Source: JABDMH01 sp965223165 (GTDB lineage Bacteria > Bacteroidota > Bacteroidia > Chitinophagales > Saprospiraceae). Taken from it: 64,000 nt of DNA. Below are positions 15,755-25,359 of the stretch, one piece after another. The position numbers were made by a program, and so were the translations under genes. The notes beneath the pieces are model-generated. The model saw only the letters and a list, made by a program, of their open reading frames with translations, was not told the DNA's origin and did no database searches. The DNA is taken from assembly GCA_965223165.1 (NCBI GenBank), contig CBDCVQ010000016.1, positions 539,193 to 603,192 of the forward strand, in the 5' to 3' direction. Positions within the stretch are counted from its first letter, which is position 1. Each line of letters starts with the position of its first letter.

Positions 15755-16996
15755 ATGATGGACACGGCAATCCAGTCTTCGCAGGAATTGATCGCACTGG
15801 AAGATAAGTACGGGGCGCATAACTACCATCCGCTTCCGGTCGTCTTATCCAAGGGTGAAGGCGTCTATGTCTGGGACGTAGAGGGCAAGCGCTACCTTGA
15901 CTTTCTCTCCGCCTACTCCGCAGTCAATCAAGGTCATTGCCATCCTAAAATCGTGGGGGTACTGATGGAGCAGGCGCAAAAGTTGACGCTGACTTCCCGA
16001 GCCTTTTACAATGACCAACTTGGCGTGTACGAGGCCTTCATGCATGACTACTTTGGTTACGACAAGATCTTGCCCATCAACTCGGGTGTGGAGGCTGTCG
16101 AAACCGCCATTAAACTGTGTCGGAAGTGGGCCTATGGTAAAAAGGGGGTGACCAGCAATCAGGCCCGGATCATCTTCGTAAGTGGCAACTTTCACGGCCG
16201 CACCCTGGGTGTCATCTCGGCCAGCACCGACCCCAGCAGTACCGGTGGGTATGGACCCTATGTGCCGGGGTACGACGTCATACCCTACAACGATCTGCCC
16301 GCACTCGAAGAAGCGCTGGAGGACCCTACCGTAGCGGGTCTGATCGTGGAGCCCGTCCAGGGAGAGGCGGGTGTCGTGGTACCAGACGAAGACTACCTAC
16401 CCCGTGCGGCTGCCATGTGCCGGAGCAAGAATGTGCTGTTCATCGCTGACGAGGTGCAGACGGGCATTGCCCGTACCGGTCGATTGCTTTGTTGCGATCA
16501 CTATGATCTACGGCCCGATATCCTGATCCTCGGCAAGGCGCTATCCGGTGGTGTCTTTCCCGTTTCGGCCGTGCTGGCAGATGACGAGATTATGCTCTGT
16601 ATCAAACCCGGCGAGCATGGTTCTACCTTTGGAGGCAATCCGTTGGCCTGTGCGGTCGCTATGGCTGCCCTCCAGGTGGTACGAGACGAACAGCTGTCGG
16701 AAAATGCTGACAAGATGGGCCAATTGTTCAGATCGCTGATGCAAGACCTCGTCGATGAGTCGGACTTGCTCACCCTGGTACGGGGCAAGGGACTGCTCAA
16801 TGCCGTGGTGATCAACGACGAGCCTACCTCAAAAACGGCTTGGAATCTGTGCCTGGCGATGCGCGATGCCGGCCTCCTTGCCAAACCTACGCATGGCAAC
16901 ATTATCCGCTTTGCACCTCCGCTGATCATCACCGAGGAGCAGATGCGCGCAAGCTGTCAGATTATCCGAGAGACGGTCAATAAATTCGCAAACTAG
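15755..16996 (+). CDS. rocD: Ornithine--oxo-acid aminotransferase
   Basis: Converts ornithine and 2-oxoglutarate to glutamate semialdehyde and glutamate, linking arginine breakdown to proline. 413 residues, class III aminotransferase. Visible: ALEDKYGAHNYHPLPVVL and YLDFLSAYSAVNQGHCHPKI at the N-terminus (ornithine transaminase type), NSGVEAVETAIKLCRKW, NFHGRTLG, IVEPVQGEAGVVVP, FIADEVQTGIARTG (PLP aspartate) and the PLP lysine in LGKALSGG. Two adjacent ATGs begin the gene (15755, 15758). The product, glutamate semialdehyde, is the same intermediate made by the proBA pair 6 kb downstream. A likely terminator follows. Confidence 0.93.
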   Translation: MMDTAIQSSQELIALEDKYGAHNYHPLPVVLSKGEGVYVWDVEGKRYLDFLSAYSAVNQGHCHPKIVGVLMEQAQKLTLTSRAFYNDQLGVYEAFMHDYFGYDKILPINSGVEAVETAIKLCRKWAYGKKGVTSNQARIIFVSGNFHGRTLGVISASTDPSSTGGYGPYVPGYDVIPYNDLPALEEALEDPTVAGLIVEPVQGEAGVVVPDEDYLPRAAAMCRSKNVLFIADEVQTGIARTGRLLCCDHYDLRPDILILGKALSGGVFPVSAVLADDEIMLCIKPGEHGSTFGGNPLACAVAMAALQVVRDEQLSENADKMGQLFRSLMQDLVDESDLLTLVRGKGLLNAVVINDEPTSKTAWNLCLAMRDAGLLAKPTHGNIIRFAPPLIITEEQMRASCQIIRETVNKFAN

Positions 16997-17012
16997 GACG
17001 TTTACCCTTTCG

Positions 17013-17043
17013 AGTGTGATGACCTACCTCTGCCACACTTTTT
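17013..17043 (+). terminator. Probable terminator after rocD
   Basis: AGTGTG (17013-17018) pairs with CACACT (17034-17039) and is followed by a T run, 17 bp after the rocD stop. The loop of 15 nt is long. Confidence 0.45.
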
Positions 17044-17117
17044 CTTATTAGAGAAAACCATAATCTATATCAACCTAGTAATCTTTACCTTTTATATTAT
17101 CAAAGGTTAAATTTTTC

Positions 17118-17125
17118 TAAATTTG
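17118..17125 (+). promoter_or_regulatory. -7 box (TAAATTTG) of the TPR-barrel pair
   Basis: Exact TAnnTTTG match 65 nt before the ATG at 17191. The leader would be longer than elsewhere in the window, and contains TTGGAGGAACGG about 40 nt before the start. Confidence 0.4.
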
Positions 17126-17190
17126 CTCACATCGTGCAATTCCTTGGAGGAACGGCACCTTTTAAGAAACTAGGTAAACAATTGTAAACT

Positions 17191-20100
17191 ATGATGAGGA
17201 AGTGTGCCTTTATCGTCTTCGCTTTCTTCCTCCCTTTTTGCGCGATCAGCCAACGAACCTCCGTCTATACGGAAGCCAACGCAAACTTTAAGAAGGGACT
17301 CGAATTCTTTGACCTGGGTGTCTATGGCATGGCGCAGGCCGAGTTTGAGAAAGTACTCGATCAAGTCAACCCTGTCAATGAGCCTGAGTACCGGATCATC
17401 AAGACCAAGGCCGAGCTCTACTATGCCCGATGTGCGGTACGCCTGCAAGAGCCCGATGGTCAAAAGCTCATGTTAGAGTTTGCTCGTAAGCATCGTCCCG
17501 ACCCCGCCGCCAACAAGGCACTCCTCGAATTGGCTGACCACTACTACAATGGCAAGCAGTATGACGAGGCCATCGAGTTTTTTGCGATGATGGACCAGCG
17601 AGGCTTTTCTGCAGAAGAGAAAGCAGACATCGCCTTTAAGCACGCCTATAGTCTTTTTGCCCGCAAGCGGTACGACGAGTCGAAGGCCAAATTTGCCCAG
17701 CTGATGTCAGAGCCCGGGGACCATTACTACGCTAGCTATTACTATCACGGGTTGGCCAGCTTCCACGGCAAGGACTACGACGATGCCATCGCAAGCTGGC
17801 AGGTAGCGGAGAAGCGTTCTAAGTATCGGAACATTATCCCCTACTACATCGCACAAATCTATTTTGCTCAGGAAGACTTCGAGCAAGTGATCGCCTATGC
17901 TGAGCCACAACTCTCCAACAATCGACTCAAGCAACGGACCGAGATGCATCAGCTCGTGGGCCAGGCCTACTTTGAGCTAGGCAACTATGAGCATGCCCTG
18001 AGCTATCTGGAGTACTATGAGAGCAAGTCCCGGCGGCTCAGAGAAGAGGACTTCTACCAATTGGGGCTGGTACAGTATAAAAATGCCAAGTACGAGAGTG
18101 CCATCAAGAGCTTTCGACAGCTCGACAAATCAAACTCCGCACTGGGGCAGTCAGCCATGTTCTATCTGGCCGATGCCTATCTCAAGATCGACGACAAAGC
18201 CTCCGCTCGCAATGCCTTTCACAAGGTGTCAAAGGCCAAATTTGACGAGGATATGCGCGAAGAAGCCCTCTTCAACTTTGCCAAGCTGTCAGCGGAGTTG
18301 CACTTTGACCGAGATGCTGTCAACACACTGCAACGGTTTGAACCCACTTCTCGCTACTATGCGCAGGCACAGGAGCTCCTGAGCGAGACCCTGATAAATA
18401 CCCGAGACTACAAGCGGGCGATCAAGATCATCGAAAGGCTGGACGATCACTCTCCACGCATCAAGGAGGCCTATCAGAAGGTATGCTACTACCAAGGGCT
18501 GGAAGACTATGTGGCCACTCGCCATCGAGAAGCACTCCAGTATTTTGCCAAGTCGCTGAAGGTGCCCGTGGACCCAAGGATACAAGCTCTAGCCACCTTC
18601 TGGACCGGTGAAATACACCATTTTCAAAAGCAGTACGACGTCAGCAAAGCGGACTTTGACAAGTATGTGCTCCTCGCTAAGGGGCTGCATGATCTCCCTC
18701 CCACCGCTTCGATGGGAGCGGCTCACTACACGCAAGGCTACAATTACCTCAAGACAGCGGATTTTAATACCGCCCTCAAAAACTTTGAATCCAGCATCGG
18801 ACAGATCCAGCGCTATGGCAGTGGCAGCGAAGTGCTAAGCAATCGCATCCTTCCCGATGCGGTACTGCGGGCTGGCGATTGTCACTTCAAGCGCAACAAG
18901 TACAACCTTGCCCTAGATTACTACAATAAGGCGATATCCATTGAGGCACCCGGATTTCAGTATGCGCTCTTTCAGAAGGCCGTCATACAGGGCCTGCAAG
19001 GTCGTACAGCCGGCAAAATTGCTGCACTCAGAGATCTCGTGGAAGACCATCCCAATTCGGCCTACGCAGACGATGCGCTGCTCGAGTTGGGCAACACGTA
19101 CCAGGAGCAGGGGCGATTTGAGGAGGCCCTAGATCCCCTGCAACAGTTGGTCAGCACCTACAAGGGGCGATCAGAACTCATCAACAGCGCCTACTTGAAG
19201 CTGGGCTTGATCAGCTACAACCTGGGCGAACTCGATCGCGCATTGGGATACTACAAGGCTATTTTCAAGAGCAATCCTACCTCTCAGGAGGCCAAGGATG
19301 CCCTGGCAGCGATCGAAGAGATCTATGTCGAGGACCTCGGACAGCCGGATGAGTATGTGGCATTTGTGGAGTCACTTCCGGGGTACAAAGTTTCCGGGGG
19401 CGAGCGCGATTCGCTTAACTATCTAGTGGCCTTGAGGCTTTATGAAAATGCCGAATATGCCCGAGCAGTGGACGCTTTCACCGACTACCTCACCCGATAC
19501 CCTCGCGGGTTTCATGCGCTTGATGCGGTCTATAACCGTGCGGAATGCAATAGTATTCTCAAGACCTTTGACCCGGCATTAGCTGACTACCAGGCCCTAA
19601 TCGAAAAGGGGCAAAGCCGGTACTACCTACCCTCACTCGAAAAAGCCGCCCTGATCAGCTACAATCACGCAGAGGCATTTGACCAGGCTTATCGCTATTA
19701 TTCCCTGCTAGAGGACCTGACCACTGATCCCGAGACTAAGTTCACCGCTCAGCTGGGTTCGATGCGGTCGGCCTATAGATCTGGCAAATCGGAGGCAGCT
19801 TCGATGTACGCCTCAAAGGTGATGTCCAATCCGCTCGCCCGGCAAGAGGAACTCACCGTGGCCCAATTCTATCGGGGCAAGATCCTATTTGAGAAGAAAG
19901 ACTATGCAGAGGCACTCCGTCTATTCGAGCTGGTCATCAATCAATCCGACAATGAGAATACGGCGGAGGCAAGATACCTGAGAGCGTATATCGCCTATGT
20001 CAGCCGGGACCTGGATCAAGCGGAAGCACACTGTCGGACCGCCTATGCAGAAAGCGGTGCATACCCATTCTGGGTGGCCAAGAGCCTGATCTTACTTAGT

Positions 20101-20292
20101 GATGTGCTGGTCGATAAGGAGGACTTCTTTAATGCTAAGGCAGCCTTGGAGGCCGTCATTGACAACTTTACCGATGATCCAGAGCTGGTACAAATTGCCC
20201 AAGCCAAGGTCGATCAGATCAACAAGGAAGAAGAAAGGAGAAATCGGATTGATGACGGAGCCGGCGAGGACTCGACATTAAATGGCAATTAA
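17191..20292 (+). CDS. Large exported TPR-repeat protein
   Basis: 1033 residues beginning with a signal peptide (CAFIVFAFFLPFCAISQ). The rest is almost entirely tetratricopeptide-type helical hairpins, recognisable by spaced W/L-x-G-x-x-Y-A/F-x-x-G-x-Y and A-x-x-x-F/Y patterns (for example KKGLEFFDLGVYGMAQAEFE, GQAYFELGNYEHALSYL, LGNTYQEQGRFEEALDPL, GLISYNLGELDRALGYY). The tail is acidic and polar. Such proteins are periplasmic or outer-membrane scaffolds. It is 18 bp upstream of an outer-membrane barrel gene on the same strand, so the two are probably one transcript and may work as an outer-membrane-associated complex; that is inference. No enzyme domain. Confidence 0.85.
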   Translation: MMRKCAFIVFAFFLPFCAISQRTSVYTEANANFKKGLEFFDLGVYGMAQAEFEKVLDQVNPVNEPEYRIIKTKAELYYARCAVRLQEPDGQKLMLEFARKHRPDPAANKALLELADHYYNGKQYDEAIEFFAMMDQRGFSAEEKADIAFKHAYSLFARKRYDESKAKFAQLMSEPGDHYYASYYYHGLASFHGKDYDDAIASWQVAEKRSKYRNIIPYYIAQIYFAQEDFEQVIAYAEPQLSNNRLKQRTEMHQLVGQAYFELGNYEHALSYLEYYESKSRRLREEDFYQLGLVQYKNAKYESAIKSFRQLDKSNSALGQSAMFYLADAYLKIDDKASARNAFHKVSKAKFDEDMREEALFNFAKLSAELHFDRDAVNTLQRFEPTSRYYAQAQELLSETLINTRDYKRAIKIIERLDDHSPRIKEAYQKVCYYQGLEDYVATRHREALQYFAKSLKVPVDPRIQALATFWTGEIHHFQKQYDVSKADFDKYVLLAKGLHDLPPTASMGAAHYTQGYNYLKTADFNTALKNFESSIGQIQRYGSGSEVLSNRILPDAVLRAGDCHFKRNKYNLALDYYNKAISIEAPGFQYALFQKAVIQGLQGRTAGKIAALRDLVEDHPNSAYADDALLELGNTYQEQGRFEEALDPLQQLVSTYKGRSELINSAYLKLGLISYNLGELDRALGYYKAIFKSNPTSQEAKDALAAIEEIYVEDLGQPDEYVAFVESLPGYKVSGGERDSLNYLVALRLYENAEYARAVDAFTDYLTRYPRGFHALDAVYNRAECNSILKTFDPALADYQALIEKGQSRYYLPSLEKAALISYNHAEAFDQAYRYYSLLEDLTTDPETKFTAQLGSMRSAYRSGKSEAASMYASKVMSNPLARQEELTVAQFYRGKILFEKKDYAEALRLFELVINQSDNENTAEARYLRAYIAYVSRDLDQAEAHCRTAYAESGAYPFWVAKSLILLSDVLVDKEDFFNAKAALEAVIDNFTDDPELVQIAQAKVDQINKEEERRNRIDDGAGEDSTLNGN

Positions 20293-20310
20293 GTAACACC
20301 CTGGCGAAAA

Positions 20311-21924
20311 ATGAACAACGTGAAAATCGTAATCAACATAATCAGCGGTCTGCTCCTGATCTCTCACGGGCTCATTGCCCAGGATCTTCCGGGCGGTCGT
20401 GTGGAGGTCGTCAAAAACTTTGAGGCCAGACTGGCAGATGCCCAAAAGATCAAGCTTGAGCCGGAGGCCGAAGTGAAGGAGGTGGTTAACAGCAACTACC
20501 AGTACGAAATCCAAGAACAGATCCTGGGCGTGGAGTATCCCGCTCCGACCATCAAGGCCATCGGTATCAAAACCGAACCACTACCCACCGCTTACAATGG
20601 CTTTGTTAAAGCCGGATACGGCTACCCGCTATCGCCTTATCTCGATGCGGGCTATCGCTTTGGTGACAGCGAAGCCACCCACTTTCTCGCCCGGTTGACA
20701 CACCACTCGGCCAACGACAACAATCTGGAGAATCAACGATTTGTGGACAATGATATTCACGCCGCAGGGACCGTCGTGACCAACTACGGATTTGCCGTCG
20801 ATGGCAAGGCCAACGTGAGCTTTGATGAGCACTATTTCTATGGGTATGATCACGAATTTGAGTCCTTTGATCGACAGGATGTCCAAAACAAGCTCAATCT
20901 GTACGAGTTTGGGGTTAAGCTATACAACAACACGGAGACCGTGGGCAAGCTCAACTATTGGGCTGGCATTGATGTCTATCTTTTCAACAACAATTTTTCG
21001 ACCCGGGAGACGGGCCTAGATCTCGATCTGGGACTCACCAAGTGGTTTGGAGACAACCCCCTCAGCATTTCGCTGGGTACGGACCTGACCCGCCTCAGAG
21101 ACACCGAAATTCGCAAACTCAACAACTTCTTTGTCAACCCCACCTTTAGTTTTGGTACACGCAACGTCAGGGCCCAACTAGGTGCCCGGCTGGTGACCTC
21201 CAACGAAGAGTATTTCATCTTCCCGGATGTGGAACTGCTGTTAAACCTGGCTGGTAATAATCTCTCCGTGTTTGCCGGAGCCGACGGAGACCTGCGCAAG
21301 AATAACTTCCGCATTCTATCAGACTATAATCCTTATATGGTGGCAGAGTTGTCCGATATCAGAAATGCCAACTTTTTTGACTTCTACGGCGGGATCAAAG
21401 GCATTATGTCAGGCTTGGAATACAGCTTTCAGGCCGGCTATAAGCCCACCGATGATCTGGCACTCTTTAAAGGCAATGACGATGAAAAATGGACTCGATT
21501 TGACGTGGTCTACGACACCGCCGACATCGTATACTTCAAAGGTGCGCTGAAGGGGACGCTCTTCGAAAATCTCCAGCTCTCTGGCAGCCTAGTTTACAAC
21601 ATCTACGACACCAAAATTGAAGACAAGGCCTGGTACCTGCCAGAACTTCAAGCCAATATCGGGGTCTCGTACCTGGCACTTGACGATCGCCTAAGGCTCA
21701 AGGCCGAGACCTATCTGAGTGATCCGGTCCCTTTTGAGGATCTCGAACTGCCCAATGAACCCAATCTGCTGCTCGATGTGAGTCTTGGTGCTGACTTTTT
21801 CTTCACGCAGCATATCGGTGCCTTTCTGCATCTAAACAACCTGGCTGCCAACAAGTATCGTCGCTGGTACGGCTATCCCAACTATGGTCTGAATGTGTTG
21901 GGAGGCGTGACGGCTAGATTCTAG
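20311..21924 (+). CDS. Outer-membrane beta-barrel protein, partner of TPR protein
   Basis: 537 residues with a signal peptide (IINIISGLLLISHGLIAQ). After a short charged stretch (about 25-75) it shows alternating polar/hydrophobic strands with many aromatic ends (YNGFVKAGYGYPLSPYLDAGYRF, FFDFYGGIKGIMSGLEYSFQAGY) and ends ...NVLGGVTARF, with the C-terminal aromatic typical of outer-membrane barrels. It resembles the barrel half of TonB-dependent receptors but lacks a plug domain and TonB box that I can see. Transport substrate unknown. It follows the TPR gene by 18 bp. Confidence 0.8.
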   Translation: MNNVKIVINIISGLLLISHGLIAQDLPGGRVEVVKNFEARLADAQKIKLEPEAEVKEVVNSNYQYEIQEQILGVEYPAPTIKAIGIKTEPLPTAYNGFVKAGYGYPLSPYLDAGYRFGDSEATHFLARLTHHSANDNNLENQRFVDNDIHAAGTVVTNYGFAVDGKANVSFDEHYFYGYDHEFESFDRQDVQNKLNLYEFGVKLYNNTETVGKLNYWAGIDVYLFNNNFSTRETGLDLDLGLTKWFGDNPLSISLGTDLTRLRDTEIRKLNNFFVNPTFSFGTRNVRAQLGARLVTSNEEYFIFPDVELLLNLAGNNLSVFAGADGDLRKNNFRILSDYNPYMVAELSDIRNANFFDFYGGIKGIMSGLEYSFQAGYKPTDDLALFKGNDDEKWTRFDVVYDTADIVYFKGALKGTLFENLQLSGSLVYNIYDTKIEDKAWYLPELQANIGVSYLALDDRLRLKAETYLSDPVPFEDLELPNEPNLLLDVSLGADFFFTQHIGAFLHLNNLAANKYRRWYGYPNYGLNVLGGVTARF

Positions 21925-22038
21925 AGACCTACGACAGGAGCAGACACAAACTTTTTTTTGCTATCTGCTGCAGAGCAGGTGCAACCCAGCCGGTACTTAG
22001 CCGTCTCTATCAGTAGAAAAGCAAAAATGGAGCTTACC

Positions 22039-22761
22039 ATGAAGAAACTGTATCCAATACTAGCCTTACTTATACTTTTAGCCACACCGGTAATCGGACA
22101 AAACTTCTGGAAGGGTTCGATCCGGGGCGAAGGTCCTACGGTCGAAAAGGAGATTAACCTCACCGGCTTTGAAGGCGTACGCAATGGCTTTTCCTGCGAT
22201 GTCCACCTGACCCAGGGAAACAGTCACAAGATCATCGTCAAAGGCCAGCAAAATATCATCGACAATCTCAGGTTTGACGTCAAGGATAAGGCTCTCAGGA
22301 TCAAATACGACCGCATGGTCCGCCGGGCAGAACCCGTGCACATCTACATAACCCTACCCACACTGACGGTAGCCACGGTGAGCGGATCCGGGGACCTCGA
22401 AACGGTCACCCCTTTTAGAGACTTAGGAGAACTCGATGTGGCGGTATCCGGATCCGGCAATGTTGATCTGGACGTCCAAGCCACGGAGATTCGTGGCAAA
22501 GTGAGTGGGTCCGGTGGTATCCGCCTGGAGGGCAGCACCGGTCAACTAGATGTGGGGATAAGCGGCTCCGGCAATGTACGAGCCATTGACCTCAAAGCCC
22601 AGGACTGCACCGTGTCCGTCAGCGGATCGGGTAATGCGACCGTTTACAGCTCTGGGTCGCTCAACGCAAATGTCAGCGGTAGTGGCAACGTTCGTTACAA
22701 AGGAAGTAACGTACAGGTGCGCAGCCGAGTGAGTGGATCGGGTAGCATCAAGGCCATCTGA
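22039..22761 (+). CDS. Exported head GIN domain protein (DUF2807)
   Basis: 240 residues from the ATG at 22039 (MKKLYPIL...), which gives a proper signal peptide ending VIGQ; an ATG at 22027 is also possible. The mature part is a right-handed beta-solenoid of DUF2807 type: the turn V/S-SGSG-N/D-V/L recurs about eight times (GSGDL, GSGNV, GSGGI, GSGNV, GSGNA, GSGNV, GSGSI) with even spacing. Family members are periplasmic or surface-exposed and have no known biochemical activity. It follows the barrel gene by 114 bp, with no clear promoter between. Confidence 0.88.
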   Translation: MKKLYPILALLILLATPVIGQNFWKGSIRGEGPTVEKEINLTGFEGVRNGFSCDVHLTQGNSHKIIVKGQQNIIDNLRFDVKDKALRIKYDRMVRRAEPVHIYITLPTLTVATVSGSGDLETVTPFRDLGELDVAVSGSGNVDLDVQATEIRGKVSGSGGIRLEGSTGQLDVGISGSGNVRAIDLKAQDCTVSVSGSGNATVYSSGSLNANVSGSGNVRYKGSNVQVRSRVSGSGSIKAI

Positions 22762-22777
22762 TTTCACGATAGGCATG

Positions 22778-22954
22778 ACCTTGCCAGTTATGTCTGGCGA
22801 GGACGCCTGACAGGGCCAAGTTGTTCTTCGTTGAGCTATTCCAGCGGGATCTAGCCTCAAAGGCTATACAACCCAGATCAGGCCAGGTTTGGCGTCCCCG
22901 CCAAACGCCATTGCTAACTCGCTGTCACCCTGAAGCCTTGACAATGCGATTGCC
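22778..22954. repeat. Palindromic dispersed element, family B copy 1 (177 bp)
   Basis: Homologous over its whole length to 55111-55287, also 177 bp. Arms GGCGAGGACGCC (22796-22807) and GGCGTCCCCGCC (22891-22902) are near-perfect inverted repeats, extended outwards by weaker complementarity. Small hairpins inside: TAGCCT-CAA-AGGCTA and GTTTGGCG-TCCC-CGCCAAAC. Conserved outer blocks include CACCCTGAAGCCTTGAC. No coding potential. It lies upstream of the proB promoter, so it is not part of that transcript's leader. Confidence 0.8.
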
Positions 22955-22997
22955 ATGTGAAAGCTGCTATGTGACCCTGCAACGCCCCAATTAGCAT

Positions 22998-23005
22998 TAT
23001 CTTTG
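22998..23005 (+). promoter_or_regulatory. -7 box (TATCTTTG) of proBA
   Basis: Exact TAnnTTTG match ending 17 nt before the proB ATG, implying a leader of about 10 nt. No matching -33 TTTG. Confidence 0.5.
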
Positions 23006-23022
23006 CTGCCCCTTTAGCAATT

Positions 23023-24090
23023 ATGGAGCAGCGCACAGTTGTCGTCAAAGTAGGGAGCAATGTCCTGACGGACCATACCGGTTCGCTCGACCTACAGGCC
23101 ATGAGCCGCATCGTCATGCAATTGGTACATCTGCGTAGTGCGGAGATCCGCGTCATCCTGGTCTCTTCGGGTGCGGTGGCATCGGGGCTGTCGGTCATGC
23201 CCATGCCTGCCTTTCAGGATCGCGTGCGCAAGCGTCAGCTGCTGGCCGCCGTAGGGCAGCCCCACCTGATTCAAACCTACGTCCGGCTCTTTGCCGAGCA
23301 TGATGTGCGCACGGGGCAAATCTTGGCCACCAAAGAGGATTTTCGCGATCGAAGGCACTACCTCAATATGCGAAATTGCCTCAGTGTGCTCCTAGGCCAG
23401 GGAGTGATCCCCATCGTCAATGAGAATGATGTGATCGCTGTGGAAGAATTAATGTTTACCGACAACGACGAGCTGGCTGGCCTGGTCGCTTCTATGCTCA
23501 ATGCCAGTGACCTGATCATCCTCACCAGCGTAGACGGCATATACGATGGACATCCCGACAATCCCGGCAGTACCCTGATTGATCACGTCGGCCTAGCGCA
23601 AGATCTCAATGATCTGTCTTGGACGGCGAAAAAGTCCAGCTTCGGCCGAGGGGGTATGCATACCAAATATCGGGTAGCCAAGAAACTGGCAAAGCTCGGA
23701 ACACGTGTCTACATCGCCCATGGCAAAAAACACGACTTGGCGCAGATCCTGGCCGGAGACGCTACCTGCACCTATTTTGAATCTGCTCCCCGGACGTCCA
23801 ATGTAAAGAAATGGCTTGCCTACCAAGACAATGGGCAGCAGGCCGTGATTAAGATCAACGCCGGAGCGGTCGCTGCTTTGACTGGCTCGGCGGCTCGCTC
23901 CCTTTTGCCGGTGGGCATTGTGGCCATAGAGGGCACGTTCAAGAAGGGGGATGTGCTGCGGATCACCGCGGAAGACGGCCAGCAGGTGGGTCTGGGCATC
24001 GCCCAATATGGACACTCGGCCGCCAAAAGACACCTGGGCCTCAAGGGTAAGAAAGCGCTGGTCCACTATGACTATTTAATCTTAGTTTAG
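23023..24090 (+). CDS. proB: Glutamate 5-kinase
   Basis: First step of proline synthesis: ATP-dependent phosphorylation of glutamate. 355 residues: amino acid kinase domain (VVVKVGSNVLTD at residues 4-15, VSSGAVASGL, VNENDVIAVEEL with the substrate-binding NEND, FTDNDELAGLVAS, LTSVDGIYDG, and GGMHTKYRVAK) followed by a C-terminal PUA domain (about 275-355, NAGAVAALTG ... SLLPVGIVAIEGTFKKGDV). The PUA domain is present in most bacterial ProB and takes part in feedback control by proline. It is 6 bp upstream of proA, forming the proBA operon. Confidence 0.95.
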   Translation: MEQRTVVVKVGSNVLTDHTGSLDLQAMSRIVMQLVHLRSAEIRVILVSSGAVASGLSVMPMPAFQDRVRKRQLLAAVGQPHLIQTYVRLFAEHDVRTGQILATKEDFRDRRHYLNMRNCLSVLLGQGVIPIVNENDVIAVEELMFTDNDELAGLVASMLNASDLIILTSVDGIYDGHPDNPGSTLIDHVGLAQDLNDLSWTAKKSSFGRGGMHTKYRVAKKLAKLGTRVYIAHGKKHDLAQILAGDATCTYFESAPRTSNVKKWLAYQDNGQQAVIKINAGAVAALTGSAARSLLPVGIVAIEGTFKKGDVLRITAEDGQQVGLGIAQYGHSAAKRHLGLKGKKALVHYDYLILV

Positions 24091-24096
24091 CAGTCT

Positions 24097-25359
24097 ATGA
24101 ACGTTGCCACCGTCGATATCACGCAAGAACTTCTTCCTCTGAGAAGGGCTGCCCGGCAGTTGAATCAACTCAGTGACCATACAATCAAACAGGTCCTCAA
24201 TGAAGTAGCCGACGAGATCGGTCGGCAATCAGCCATCTTGCTTCGGGAAAACGCCAAGGATCTGACCCGTATGAATCCCAACGACCCCAAGTATGATCGA
24301 TTATTGCTCAATGAGGATCGCTTACGACAGATTGCCAGTGACATGCGGGCGGTAGCTGACTTACCTTCACCGCTTGGACTCGAGATCGAGGAGCGAACCG
24401 TGCCCTCGGGACTCCATCTGCGCAAAGTCACGGTCCCGATCGGTGTCATTGGGGTTGTGTTTGAGTCCAGGCCCAATGTAACGTTTGACGTTTTTGCCCT
24501 CTGCTTTAAGTCGGGCAATGCGGTGGCACTGAAAGGCAGTCGGGACGCACACGACTCCAATATTGCCATCGTAGACCTGATCCGCCATGTATTGGCTTCG
24601 CATGGTTTGGCTGATGCCTTGTACTTAGCTGATAGCAGTCGCGAGGCCCTTGGGCCTATCCTAGCAGCGGTGGATCTGGTGGATCTGATCATACCGCGGG
24701 GCAGTCAGGGATTGATCGATTTTGTGCGGGATAATGCGAAAGTGCCGGTGATCGAAACCGGGGCCGGGATCGTGCATACTTACTTGGACGAGAGTGCTGA
24801 CTTGGTCAAGGCCAAACAGGTGATCGAAAATGCAAAAACCCGCCGAGTGAGCGTCTGCAATGCGCTAGACACCCTGCTGGTACACCGGTCGCGACTCGCG
24901 GATCTACCAGAGATCTTCCAGGATCTGGATAAGAAGTACCGTCTCCAGGTATATGCCGATACCGAGGCCCACGATGCACTGGCAGCCGTCTATAACCATG
25001 ACTTCCTGGCCGAGGCGGACGATGTACACTACGGCACGGAATTTTTGTCCATGAAGCTATCAATCAAGACGGTGGGCCATATAGATGAGGCTCTGGAGCA
25101 CATTGCCCAGCACAGCTCCAAGCACAGCGAAGCGATCTTGACGGAGGATCCGGAGCAGATTCGTCGCTTCTTTCTTTCTGTCGATGCTGCTACGGTGTAT
25201 GCCAACGCCTCGACTGCATTTACCGATGGATCACAATTTGGCCTGGGAGCTGAGATCGGCATAAGTACCCAAAAGCTCCATGCAAGAGGCCCCATGGGAC
25301 TGCGTGAGTTGACCAGCTACAAGTGGTTGATCACAGGCCAGGGTCAGACCCGCCCCTAG
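24097..25359 (+). CDS. proA: Glutamate-5-semialdehyde dehydrogenase (gamma-glutamyl phosphate reductase)
   Basis: Second step of proline synthesis: NADPH-dependent reduction of glutamyl 5-phosphate. 420 residues, aldehyde dehydrogenase superfamily. Visible: VTVPIGVIGVVFESRPNVT (family signature), ALKGSRDAHDSN, IPRGSQGLIDFVRDNAKVPVIETGAGIVHTYLDE, and RVSVCNALDTLLVH containing the catalytic cysteine; the end carries ASTAFTDGSQFGLGAEIGISTQKLHARGP. It follows proB by 6 bp. Proline is a common compatible solute, consistent with the Na+/H+ antiporters here, but that link is speculative. Confidence 0.95.
   Translation: MNVATVDITQELLPLRRAARQLNQLSDHTIKQVLNEVADEIGRQSAILLRENAKDLTRMNPNDPKYDRLLLNEDRLRQIASDMRAVADLPSPLGLEIEERTVPSGLHLRKVTVPIGVIGVVFESRPNVTFDVFALCFKSGNAVALKGSRDAHDSNIAIVDLIRHVLASHGLADALYLADSSREALGPILAAVDLVDLIIPRGSQGLIDFVRDNAKVPVIETGAGIVHTYLDESADLVKAKQVIENAKTRRVSVCNALDTLLVHRSRLADLPEIFQDLDKKYRLQVYADTEAHDALAAVYNHDFLAEADDVHYGTEFLSMKLSIKTVGHIDEALEHIAQHSSKHSEAILTEDPEQIRRFFLSVDAATVYANASTAFTDGSQFGLGAEIGISTQKLHARGPMGLRELTSYKWLITGQGQTRP

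Noticed and set aside
22778..22954. Riboswitch-like leader of proBA
   Set aside because: The element ends before the -7 box of proB (22998-23005), so it is not in that transcript, and an equal copy is found near nhaD.
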